Assembly (NCBI GenBank): GCA_017882465.1
Contig: JADGPN010000005.1
Location: 1-40,363, forward strand
Source: Solirubrobacteraceae bacterium
Lineage (GTDB): Bacteria > Actinomycetota > Thermoleophilia > Solirubrobacterales > Solirubrobacteraceae
Length of the DNA stretch: 40,363 nt
Reading direction: 5' to 3'
The notes below the pieces were generated by a model. The model did not search any database and was not told where the DNA came from. It saw only the letters and a program-made list of their open reading frames with translations. Both the position numbers and the translations under genes were made by a program. This document shows positions 18,512-26,166 of the stretch, piece by piece. Position 1 is the stretch's first letter. Each line of letters begins with the position of its first letter.

Positions 18512-19390
18512 GTGCCGCGCCACCTGCTCACCGGTGACGAGCTGACCCCGACCGAGCTCGAGGGCCTGATCGAGCGGGCGCTCGACCTGAAGGCCGCGCC
18601 GGCGGCGTCGCGGGTGCTGGCCGGCCGCTCCGTCGCGCTGCTGTTCGAGCGGCCCTCGACCCGGACCCGGGTGTCGTTCGAGGTGGGCATCGTCGAGCTC
18701 GGCGGCCACCCGACGGTGCTGAGGTCCGAGGAGCTCCAGCTGAGCCGGGGGGAGTCGATCCGCGACACGGCCCTGGTGCTCTCACGCCACTTCGCGGCGA
18801 TCGGAATCCGGACCGGCCCGGACGAGCTCGTGCGGGCGCTGGCCGCGCACGCCGGCGTGCCGGTGATCAACATGCTCACCGAGGCCAATCACCCGTGCCA
18901 GGCGCTGGCCGACATGGTGACCCTGCGCGAGGCGTGCGGCCGGCTCGCGGGGCTGACGCTCGCGTACGTCGGCGACGGCAACAATGTGGCGCGGTCGCTG
19001 GCGATCGTGGGCGGACTGGCCGGGGTGCAGGTGCGGATCGCCTCGCCGCCCGGATATCAGCTCGAGCCGGTGGCCGGCGCCGTGCTCCTGGAGGATCCCC
19101 GCCAGGCCGTCGCAGGCGCGGACGCCGTCTACACGGACATTTGGGTGAGCATGAGCGACGATCCGAGCACGGCTGAAGCCCGGCGCGCGGCGCTGGCCCC
19201 CTACCGCCTCGACGACGCGTTGCTGGACGCCGCCGGGCCGCAAGCGATCGCGCTGCACTGCCTGCCGGCGCACCCGGGAGACGAGATCACGGCCGAGGTC
19301 CTGTACGGCGAGCGCCAGCGGATCTGGGACCAGGCCGAGAATCGCCGGCACGCGCAGAAGGCGCTGCTCGAGCTGCTCACCCGCGGGTGA
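18512..19390 (+). CDS. argF: Ornithine carbamoyltransferase
   Basis: 292 residues from GTG 18512 (MPRHLLTGDELTPTELEGL), a little short for the family. Carbamoyl-phosphate binding FERPSTRTRVSFE is near residue 50, EANHPCQALADM in the middle, VGDGNNVARSL after it, and HCLPAHPGDE (ornithine site, catalytic Cys) near residue 250. TDIWVSMSDD matches the ornithine-binding SMG loop, though the Gly is replaced by Ser. It makes citrulline in arginine biosynthesis. No other arg gene is near. Upstream sequence in the same frame holds the HD-GYP remnant, so start choice matters; the chosen start places the usual first helix at the N-terminus. No ribosome site is obvious. Confidence 0.9.
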   Translation: MPRHLLTGDELTPTELEGLIERALDLKAAPAASRVLAGRSVALLFERPSTRTRVSFEVGIVELGGHPTVLRSEELQLSRGESIRDTALVLSRHFAAIGIRTGPDELVRALAAHAGVPVINMLTEANHPCQALADMVTLREACGRLAGLTLAYVGDGNNVARSLAIVGGLAGVQVRIASPPGYQLEPVAGAVLLEDPRQAVAGADAVYTDIWVSMSDDPSTAEARRAALAPYRLDDALLDAAGPQAIALHCLPAHPGDEITAEVLYGERQRIWDQAENRRHAQKALLELLTRG

Positions 19391-19392
19391 AC

Positions 19393-19418
19393 AACCCGCG
19401 GACAGAGAATCCGCGGTT
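19393..19418 (+). terminator. Candidate terminator hairpin after argF
   Basis: Arms AACCCGCGG and CCGCGGTT (one bulged C) around a 9-base loop lie 3 bases after the argF stop. It has no T-run, as is common in high-GC actinobacteria. The next gene starts 46 bases further on. Confidence 0.5.
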
Positions 19419-19464
19419 CGGGTAGCCTCGCGACAGCGTCTCTGCGAGGAACAAGGGGAAGAGC

Positions 19465-20202
19465 ATGCCCGCACCGAAATCGTCATCTTCGTCCGGCAGC
19501 TCGGGCGGCTCGCGCTCGACGGGCAGCAAGCCCGCGGCGGGCGGGAGCGGCGCGAAGAAGACCGCGGCCACCGCGCGCGCCGGCGCCAAGGCGACCGCCA
19601 CGAGCGCCCGCAAGGGCGCCTCAGGTACGGCGACACAGGCGAAGTCGGCCAGCACTCGGACCCGCAAGGCGGCCGCCAAGGGCGACGCCCAGAAGACCGC
19701 CGCCGCCGCGCGCTCGGGCGCCAAGGGCTTCGGCGAGCAGGTCGTGGGCAGCATCCTCAAGCCGCTCGACCTGGTGATGCTCACGCGCGAGCGGATCCAG
19801 GACACGCTTGACGAGGCCGCCGCGCGGGGCCGGGTCACCCGCGACGATGCCAACGAGCTGGTCTCCGAGCTGGTCCAGCGAGGGCGCGCCCAGACTGACG
19901 ACGTACTGGCCGACATCGAGCAGCTGCTCGACCGCGGGCGCAGCCAGATCGAGACCGCGACCAAGCGAGCCCGCCGCACGGAGCCGGTGGACCGCCTGGT
20001 GCGGACCGCGGACACGGCGCGGCGCAAGGTCGGCGTCGGGCCGTCGTTCCCGATCCTGGGCTACGACGAGCTGACTGCCGGACAGGTGGACGGCCGGCTG
20101 AGCGGCCTCACGCCGGCCCAGCTGCGCAAGGTCCGCGACTACGAGCGCCGCCACGGAAACCGGAAGTCGGTTCTGGCCGCGATCGAGAAGGAACTGGGCT
20201 AG
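19465..20202 (+). CDS. Histone-H1/phasin-like basic protein with a C-terminal helical domain
   Basis: 245 residues in three parts. Residues 1-90 are Ser/Gly/Ala/Lys-rich with repeats such as KKTAATARAGAKATATSARK, like eukaryotic H1 tails and PhaF/AlgP-type bacterial proteins. Residues about 90-160 form a phasin-like coiled coil (LDLVMLTRERIQDTLDEAA, VSELVQRGRAQTDDVLADIE). The last 50 residues, FPILGYDELTAGQVDGRLSG then LTPAQLRKVRDYERRHGNRK, resemble the actinobacterial DUF8129 helical module. It may bind nucleoid DNA or polyhydroxyalkanoate granules. It is a single gene between a hairpin and a convergent peptidase. The domain call is moderately sure; the role is inference. Confidence 0.75.
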   Translation: MPAPKSSSSSGSSGGSRSTGSKPAAGGSGAKKTAATARAGAKATATSARKGASGTATQAKSASTRTRKAAAKGDAQKTAAAARSGAKGFGEQVVGSILKPLDLVMLTRERIQDTLDEAAARGRVTRDDANELVSELVQRGRAQTDDVLADIEQLLDRGRSQIETATKRARRTEPVDRLVRTADTARRKVGVGPSFPILGYDELTAGQVDGRLSGLTPAQLRKVRDYERRHGNRKSVLAAIEKELG

Positions 20203-20247
20203 GCCCAATCCGGAACGCGCTGGCCGCTGGGACCGCCCTGGTTAGGG

Positions 20248-21738
20248 TTAGGCCAAGTCCAGGTCCTCGAGCAGCACCCCGAAGTCGAGCTCGGCTCCGG
20301 TCAGCTCGCCGAGCAGCTCCTCCGCGGTCAGGCGCTGGCCGTCGCGCCAAAGCGCCCGCAGCGCCTGGCCGGCTTCGAGCTCGCTCCACCAGCGCTCGCC
20401 GAAGCGCTCGCGCAGATGCGCCCGCAGCTGGGTCTCCAGCGCCCAGGCTCTGAGGTAGGCGGCGCAGTAGAAGCCGGGATCGACGTCGGACAGATAGGAC
20501 TCCCCCGGCCAGTCGACCTTCAGCGCGCCACCGAGCAGGGCGCAGTAGCGGCCGCGCAGCTCGCGCTCGCCGGTGCCGTCGCCGGCGTGGAGCTCGAGCT
20601 CGTAGGCCAGCTTGCCCGTGTAGCGGCGCAGGTAGAGCAGCCGCTGGGCCCGGGCGTGGGCGGCGATCGCGTCGGGGTCGGTGACGCCCAGGTGGCGGGC
20701 CAGCCACCCCGGATCCTCGACCAGGTGCTGGAACAGGAACGCGTAGGCCTCGGTAATGGCGTTGTCGCCCAGCTGACGGAACTCGAACGGGAGTACCGGA
20801 TCGACGTGGGCAAAGTGCTCCGTGTGACCGCCCTCGTGGAACAGGACCGCGAAGTCGTCGCGGCCGCCCACCGGCGAGAGGACCAGGTAGACCTCGCCGG
20901 GGACGCGGACCGGGGCGCAGAACGCGCGCGGCGACTTCTTGCGCCGGGCCTCGACGTCGAGCACGACACCGCGCTGGTGCTCGATGTCGATGCCCAGGCC
21001 GGCCATCGTATCGGCGAAGCTGTGCATCAGCGCGGCCGCCGGGAAGTGGACATCCTGGTCGGCGGCGCGGAAGAAACGCGGCAGGTCGGAGCGGCGCAGA
21101 TCGCCGAGGCCGAGATCCAGCGTCCGGCGCAGCTCCGGATCGAGAACCGTGGCGTAGCTGGCCTCGGTGGCGTCGGCGAACGCCGCCGTCTGGGCGTGGA
21201 GGCGCTCGAGGTCGATCGCCTTCAGCTCGGCGCACATGTCGCGATAGCTGGCGAAGCCGAGCTCTCGGGCGCCTGCGTGCTGGAGCTTGAGCGCGTCCCG
21301 GTAGAGCGGGTTGAGATCACGCTCGATGGCCTCGAGGCGGGCCCGATCGATGCGCGCGCGCCGCTCGGGATCGGGCTCGTTCGACTGCACGACGGCGGAC
21401 TCGCGGAAGCCGATGCGCTCGCCGTCGAGAACGAGCGAGAGCTCCGCCTCGCGGCGGGCGATCTCGGCCTCGATCGTCTTCGTGGCCTGTCCGAGACGGC
21501 CCTCGACCGCGAAGTCGAGCAGCATCCGGCGCCGGCGCTGCTCATCGGTTCCCGGCGTCGCTGAGCCGGCGAGCTCCTGCAGCGCCCGGACGCGGTCGGC
21601 GGCGAACAGGTCGGCGTGCCGCTCGTAGATCGCCTCGATCTCGTAGTCGTCCTTGAGGCCGGCAAAGTGGCCGTAGTACTCGGCGGTCAGGGCCGAGACG
21701 AACGCCTCGGCCGAGCCCCGGTATGCGTCCAGGTCCAT
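20248..21738 (-). CDS. M3-like zinc metallopeptidase
   Basis: 496 residues, mostly helical. The zinc motif HEGGH is at 301-305 (AVLFHEGGHTEHFAH) and the third ligand is likely E330 in AITEAYAFLF, spaced as in M3 peptidases. An upstream SPRAFCAPVRVPGEVYLVLS and a downstream YTGKLAYELELHAG fit the substrate channel of oligoendopeptidase-like enzymes; a late FYCAAYLRAWALE also occurs in that group. There is no signal peptide, so it probably digests cytoplasmic peptides. Its ATG is 9 bp from the divergent methyltransferase start, so the two promoters must lie inside each other's coding DNA. Confidence 0.85.
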   Translation of the reverse strand: MDLDAYRGSAEAFVSALTAEYYGHFAGLKDDYEIEAIYERHADLFAADRVRALQELAGSATPGTDEQRRRRMLLDFAVEGRLGQATKTIEAEIARREAELSLVLDGERIGFRESAVVQSNEPDPERRARIDRARLEAIERDLNPLYRDALKLQHAGARELGFASYRDMCAELKAIDLERLHAQTAAFADATEASYATVLDPELRRTLDLGLGDLRRSDLPRFFRAADQDVHFPAAALMHSFADTMAGLGIDIEHQRGVVLDVEARRKKSPRAFCAPVRVPGEVYLVLSPVGGRDDFAVLFHEGGHTEHFAHVDPVLPFEFRQLGDNAITEAYAFLFQHLVEDPGWLARHLGVTDPDAIAAHARAQRLLYLRRYTGKLAYELELHAGDGTGERELRGRYCALLGGALKVDWPGESYLSDVDPGFYCAAYLRAWALETQLRAHLRERFGERWWSELEAGQALRALWRDGQRLTAEELLGELTGAELDFGVLLEDLDLA

Positions 21739-21747
21739 GGGGCTGGC

Positions 21748-23118
21748 ATGCTAGTCGGGATGGAGGCACAAGCTTCACGGGCGCCGCGGCCCGCCCGCGG
21801 CACCGAGCTCGAGCTGACGATCGACTCGCTCGCGTTCGGCGGCGCCGGCGTCGCGCGGCTCGACGGCTACGTCGTGTTCGTCGCCGACGGGATGCCGGGC
21901 GACCGGGTCCGCGCCGTGGTGGGCAAGTCCAAGCGGGCCTACGCGGAGGCACGCGTGGTCGAGGTCCTGGCCCCCGGCCCGGAGCGGATCGCTCCGGTCG
22001 CCGACCACCCGGGGGCCCCGTGGCAGGTGCTCCCCTACGAGCGCCAGCTCGAGGTCAAGCAGTCCCAGGTGCAGGACGCGCTGCGGCGGATCGGCCGCCT
22101 CGATCAGTTCACGCTGGAGCCGATCGTGCCCGCCGTCCAGCAATGGCGATACCGCAACAAGCTCGAGTACTCATTCGGCACCGACGAGGCCGGACGCCTG
22201 GTGTGCGGATTCCACGTCCCCGGGCGCTGGGACGAGATCGTCGAGATCAGCGACTGCCTGCTGGCCTCCGAGCCGGCCAATGCCGCCCGTGAGGAGGTCG
22301 TGGGCTGGTGCCGGGCCGAGGGGCTGAGCGCCTATGACCGGCGCACCGGAGAGGGCTTTCTGCGCAACCTCGTGGTGCGAGAGGGCCGGCGCACGGGCCA
22401 GCTCCAAGTCCGGCTGGTCACGAGCGAAGGGCGGCTCGACACGGCGGGGCTGATCGACGCGGTCGGCGCGCCGAGCCTGCTGTGGACGCGCATGTCCGGC
22501 GTCGGCGAGACGACGCAGGGCGGCGAGACCGAGCTGCTGGCGGGCCGGGACCGCCTGGACGAGGAGCTGCTGGGGATGCGGGTCCGGATCTCGCCCCAGG
22601 CCTTCTTTCAGACCAACACGGAGATGGCCGAGCAGCTCTACGGGCTGGCGCGGGAATACGCCGACCTGAGCGGTTACGAGCGCGTATACGACCTGTACTG
22701 CGGGATCGGGACGATCGGCCTGACGCTCTCGCCGCGGGCCGCCGAGCTGTGGGGGCTGGAGCTGGTGGAGGAGGCAGTGGCGGACGCGATCGCCAATGCG
22801 CGGCTGAACGAGATCGACAATGCGAACTTCTTCGTCGGTGATGTGCGGCTGGCGCTGCGCGACCTGGTCGCCGAGGCCGGGAGTCCCGACGTGCTGGTCG
22901 TCGACCCGCCGCGGGCCGGCCTGTCGCAGAAGATCGTGCGGCGGATGATCGAGGCTTCGCCCAAGCGCATCGTCTACGTCTCCTGCAACCCGACCACCCT
23001 GGCTCCCAATGCCGCCCAGCTGGTCGAGTCCGGATATGTGCTGCGCCAGGTCCGGCCGGTGGACATGTTCCCGCAGACCCCGCACATCGAGTGCGTCGCG
23101 GTGCTCGACCGCGGGTAG
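21748..23118 (+). CDS. TrmA/RlmD-family RNA (uracil-5-)methyltransferase without Fe-S cysteines
   Basis: 456 residues from ATG 21748; ATG 21760 is an alternative. An N-terminal TRAM-like domain (ELTIDSLAFGGAGVARLDGY, VFVADGMPGDRVRAVV) binds RNA. The catalytic part has ISPQAFFQTN, the SAM motif DLYCGIGTIGL, VVDPPRAGL and the nucleophile C413 in VSCNPTTL. It adds a methyl group to C5 of a uridine in rRNA or tRNA. RlmD enzymes carry a CxxC-type iron-sulfur site before the LxYxxQLxxK segment; here that place reads HPGAPWQVLPYERQLEVKQ with no cysteine. The exact target nucleotide is not readable. Confidence 0.88.
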   Translation: MLVGMEAQASRAPRPARGTELELTIDSLAFGGAGVARLDGYVVFVADGMPGDRVRAVVGKSKRAYAEARVVEVLAPGPERIAPVADHPGAPWQVLPYERQLEVKQSQVQDALRRIGRLDQFTLEPIVPAVQQWRYRNKLEYSFGTDEAGRLVCGFHVPGRWDEIVEISDCLLASEPANAAREEVVGWCRAEGLSAYDRRTGEGFLRNLVVREGRRTGQLQVRLVTSEGRLDTAGLIDAVGAPSLLWTRMSGVGETTQGGETELLAGRDRLDEELLGMRVRISPQAFFQTNTEMAEQLYGLAREYADLSGYERVYDLYCGIGTIGLTLSPRAAELWGLELVEEAVADAIANARLNEIDNANFFVGDVRLALRDLVAEAGSPDVLVVDPPRAGLSQKIVRRMIEASPKRIVYVSCNPTTLAPNAAQLVESGYVLRQVRPVDMFPQTPHIECVAVLDRG

Positions 23119-23130
23119 GCTTGCGGCGTC

Positions 23131-24075
23131 ATGCGAGCGGTCACGATCAAGGACGGGGAGCTCCACGTCGTCGAGCGACCGGATCCCGAGCCGGGCTCGG
23201 GCGAGGTGCTGGTGCGCGTGCGCGGCGCCGGGCTCAACGGCGCCGACATGCTCCAGCGCCGCGGGCGCTATCCCCCTCCCCCGGGCGTCCCGGCCGACAT
23301 CCCGGGACTGGAGCTGGCCGGCCAGGTCATCGCGCTGGGTCCGGGCGCCGCGCGCTTCTCGGTCGGAGACCGGGTGATGGGAATCGTGGCCGGCGGCGGC
23401 CAGGCTGAGCTCGCGACCGTCCACGAGCGGGTGCTGATGCCGGTGCCCGAGCGGCTCTCATGGGCCGAGGCGGGTGGGCTGCCGGAGGTGTTCACCACCG
23501 CCCACGACGCGCTCTTCACCCAGGCCGAGCTCGAGCCGGGCGAGCGACTGCTCGTGCACGGCGGCGCCGGCGGCGTGGGTACGGCGGGGATCCAGCTCGG
23601 GCGGGCGATCGGCGCCCGCGTGATCGCGACGGTGCGCAACGAAGGATTGCGTGACCAGGTCGCCGCGCTCGGCGCCGAGGTGATCGCGCCCGAGGGGTTC
23701 GGCGCGCGCGGCCCCTTCGACGTGATCCTGGAGCTCGTCGGCGCCCCCAGCCTGGGCGAGAACGTCGGCGCTCTGGCCACGTGCGGGCGGATCATCGTGA
23801 TCGGGATCGCCGGCGGCGCCAAGGGCGAGCTCAATCTCGCCGCCCTGATGGCTGTCCGCGGCGCCATCCACTCCTCCACCCTGCGCCCCCGGCCACTCGA
23901 GGAGAAGGCGCTCACCGCCCGCGCCCTCGAGCGCTCGGTGCTGCCGCTGTTCGACGCCGGCGCGCTGGAGGTACCGATCGCCGCCACTCACTCGCTGGAC
24001 GAGGTCGAGGCGGCCTACGAGCGCTTCGGCGCCGGCGGGAAGCTCGGCAAGATCGTCCTGGTGCCCGAAGGCTGA
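23131..24075 (+). CDS. NADPH:quinone oxidoreductase-like MDR protein
   Basis: 314 residues, zinc-free medium-chain reductase. Seen: GEVLVRVRGAGLNGADMLQR (24-43), PGLELAGQVIALGPG (58-72), FSVGDRVMG, then the Rossmann motif LLVHGGAGGVGTAGIQLGR and a C-terminal AYERFGAGGKLGKIVL. There are no structural-zinc cysteines. It probably reduces quinones or enones with NADPH. The ATG is 12 bp after the methyltransferase stop, so the pair is likely co-transcribed. It is convergent with the small zinc-ribbon gene. Confidence 0.92.
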   Translation: MRAVTIKDGELHVVERPDPEPGSGEVLVRVRGAGLNGADMLQRRGRYPPPPGVPADIPGLELAGQVIALGPGAARFSVGDRVMGIVAGGGQAELATVHERVLMPVPERLSWAEAGGLPEVFTTAHDALFTQAELEPGERLLVHGGAGGVGTAGIQLGRAIGARVIATVRNEGLRDQVAALGAEVIAPEGFGARGPFDVILELVGAPSLGENVGALATCGRIIVIGIAGGAKGELNLAALMAVRGAIHSSTLRPRPLEEKALTARALERSVLPLFDAGALEVPIAATHSLDEVEAAYERFGAGGKLGKIVLVPEG

Positions 24076-24084
24076 CTCAAGCGG

Positions 24085-24255
24085 CTACTCCGTTTCCGCC
24101 TCGACCAGCCCGGGCTCGTCCTCGGCGGCATGGATGGCGCACAGCGCGGGACCACCGGACTCCATCACCGCCTGCAGCTCCTGAGGCGTCAGCTTGGCGC
24201 CACACTCCTCGCAGCGATCGCCGACCCTCTCGATGCTTTGCTCTTCAAGGCCCAT
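24085..24255 (-). CDS. 56-residue zinc-ribbon-like protein
   Basis: The product starts MGLEEQSIERVGDRCEECGA and ends EAETE. C15xxC18 and C39xxH42 form a plausible zinc site around the segment KLTPQELQAVMESG. It is acidic at the C-terminus. It lies 21 bp after the broken antiporter gene on the same strand and 9 bp from the convergent oxidoreductase stop. Function unknown; metal binding is inferred from spacing only. Confidence 0.7.
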   Translation of the reverse strand: MGLEEQSIERVGDRCEECGAKLTPQELQAVMESGGPALCAIHAAEDEPGLVEAETE

Positions 24256-24276
24256 GCGCTCAGTCTAGTCCTCTGC

Positions 24277-25244
24277 TCAGCTCGTTGCCGGGTCAACGGC
24301 GAGCTCAGGCGCAGCGGGCATCTGCTGGTCGGGTCGCCGGACGGCAATCGCCAGCGACGGGAAGATCAGCACCGAGAGGACGGCCGCGGTGACCAGCGCC
24401 ACCGCTGTCGAGGGTCGCATCTCACCCTGCTGGACGCCCAGACTGGTGATCGCCACCACGAGCGGCAGCTGGGTGGCCGAGAACAGGGCCAGTGCCTTGC
24501 GGTCGCCCCCAGGATGATGTCGAGCCCGAGCTTCGACGCGATCACGACCAGCGCGAACACAAGCAGCACCGTGAGCCGCACCGGAACCTGGCCGCTGGAG
24601 TCCATCGAGCGGTCGAGGAACGGCCACGCCCGGTCGATGGTCGCGTGCGAGGCGACGGCGGCGAGAATGGTCAGCAGCACGAACGCCGCCAGCAGCAGCG
24701 CCTGCGTGCCGGTGTCGGACTCGGTGCTCAGCACCAGGGTCACGATCAGGATCGGTCCGAGCTCGCCCACCGCGCCCGCGGCCAGCATCATCGGCCCGAA
24801 CCGCGCCGTCAGCTGCCCGGTGTCGCGCATCACGGGCAGGATCGTGCCGATCGCCGTGGTGCACATCGCCGATCCGGTGAGCAGGCCCGAGATCACGATC
24901 CCCGCCGCGGCCAGCACGCCGGCGATCGAATAGGCGAGCACGAGCGAGATCCCCCAGCCGATCACCGCCAGCCGCAGCGGGGTGCCGCGAATCCGCCTGA
25001 AGTCGATCTCGTAGCCGGCGAAGAAGAACAGGAAGCCCAGACCCAGGGTGGCCAGGAAGCTCAGGACCCCGGTGACCTTGGCCAGCTTCAGCCCGTGGGG
25101 ACCGAGCAGGGCCCCGAGCGCGATCTCGATCACCACGATCGGGACGATCAGCCCGGGCAGCCAGCGGCTGGCCAGGGCGGCGATCAGCGGCGAGAACGCG
25201 GCGATCATGACCACGACCAGGAACGAGCCGGGATCGGCGATCAT
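24277..25244 (-). pseudogene. Cation/proton antiporter (CPA2/KefB-like), internal out-of-frame deletion
   Basis: The ATG at 25244 opens a good frame (MIADPGSFLVVVMIAAFSPL) with eight or so membrane helices up to KLGLDIILG near 24510. The sequence then jumps to the C-terminal part of the family, ALALFSATQLPLVVAITSLG and RPSTAVALVTAAVLSVLIF, in the other frame, ending at 24277. About 90-110 residues normally lying between these parts (further helices) are missing. Read straight on, the first frame ends in an Arg/Trp/Ser-rich tail at 24366. Relatives exchange K+ or Na+ for protons. The call is a disabled gene; an assembly collapse is the alternative. Confidence 0.72.
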
Positions 25245-25403
25245 GCCCGCGCCCTCCCGAGTGCCCGGATCGCCGTGTCCACGATGATGCGGATCCCTCC
25301 TCGGACACGCTGATGGCGCCGCACAGGAGGGCGCGATCGGGCTCGGCGCCTCCGTGGACGCGCATCAGCGGCTGGCCTCGGGCCACGAACTCGCCGACGC
25401 CGG
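25241..25403 (-). pseudogene. Shattered DUF2254-like membrane-protein gene (C-terminal pieces)
   Basis: Two pieces in different frames can be read: VGEFVARGQPLMRVHGG with ALLCGAISVSEE (25401 down to about 25300), then GIRIIVDTAIRALGRARA and stop (to 25241). Both fit consecutive conserved segments of DUF2254 proteins (a GxFVxxGxPL region and a GxRxLVDIAIRALSP region), with about ten residues missing at the frame break. The stop overlaps the ATG of the antiporter. Identified from memory of the family, so moderately sure. Confidence 0.55.
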
Positions 25404-25516
25404 AAACAGGACCGCTGCCCCGACCAGCAGCACCAGGGCCGTCACGACGGTGACGTCCTGACTGTATGACACACGTTCCTGTTCGAGCTCGCGCAGCGGA
25501 TTTCCCACCCCCGACG
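25404..25516 (-). other. Gene debris upstream of the DUF2254 fragment
   Basis: One minus-strand frame reads ELEQERVSYSQDVTVVTALV then LLVGAAVLFPASAS, a membrane-segment-like piece without a start or context, before hitting frame breaks. No intact gene is visible. It is probably more of the same decayed locus. Confidence 0.4.
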
Positions 25517-26122
25517 CTAATACGGAGGTAGATCCGCCCACCATTGGCCGAGCACCCGGAATGCGGCCCAGAACGCGCGCTTGGCCGGCTCCTCGTCGAG
25601 CGCCTCATCGATGTTGGGTACAAACAGCGCCTCGATTGAGCCGGTCAGCCGCTGGAGCTCGCCCGGCTCCGGGCTCAGCTCGCGGGCCAGCGGGACGTCG
25701 AGGTCGTTCACGGCGCCCAGCGCATCCTCGCCCATCACCACGACGATCTTCGGCTGCACGATCGCCAGCTCCTCGACCAGCCGGGCGACGCAGGCCGGGT
25801 CGGCCATCACCGGATCGGAGACCGGGCACTTGACGCACAGGGTGCCGTACACCGCGAGCGGGTCGATGGACAGTCGCTTGAGCGACTTCATCAGCGCGTT
25901 GCCGGTGCGGCCGTAGAAGGCCACGCCCTCCTCGACCTCCGCGGGACGCGCGGAGTACTTGATCAGGAAGATGTCGGCCTGCGGATGGCCCGACCCGAGC
26001 ACGGGCATCAGGTTGCCCCGCGGACAGTGGGGACAGCTCTGGAGCTCTCGCGTGAGCGCATTGAGCTCGCGGATCGCGCGCTCCAGGTACTTCTCGCGGA
26101 TCTCGTCGTCCGTTGCGGGCAT
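25517..26122 (-). CDS. Divergent uracil-DNA-glycosylase-fold protein
   Basis: 201 residues from ATG 26122, which has GAGGAG just upstream; an ATG at 26167 overlapping the previous stop would add 15 residues. In the long numbering, cysteines C45, C48, C111/C114 and C126 fit the iron-sulfur cluster of family 4 UDGs, and YGRTGNALMKSL resembles their FVGRAGQLLxxxL segment. The motif A position (normally GEAPGxxE) instead reads IKYSARPAEVEEG, and the usual late HPS motif is VPNID. So the fold is probable but uracil excision is doubtful. It is the last gene of the inositol/glycosyltransferase array. Confidence 0.72.
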   Translation of the reverse strand: MPATDDEIREKYLERAIRELNALTRELQSCPHCPRGNLMPVLGSGHPQADIFLIKYSARPAEVEEGVAFYGRTGNALMKSLKRLSIDPLAVYGTLCVKCPVSDPVMADPACVARLVEELAIVQPKIVVVMGEDALGAVNDLDVPLARELSPEPGELQRLTGSIEALFVPNIDEALDEEPAKRAFWAAFRVLGQWWADLPPY

Positions 26123-26166
26123 GCTCCTCGGATTGGACGGCTGGCGGGCTTGTCCTTGCGGGTGCA

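Noticed and set aside
20203-20247. Possible terminator between convergent genes
   Set aside because: The TTAGGGTTAGG sequence there does not fold into a convincing stem.
20416-21564. 382-codon plus-strand frame opposite the M3 peptidase
   Set aside because: No recognisable domain, and the minus strand holds the HEGGH motif and a consistent fold.
22171-23424. 417-codon minus-strand frame opposite the RNA methyltransferase
   Set aside because: Shadow of a motif-rich gene; composition is His/Asp/Gln/Arg-rich without structure.
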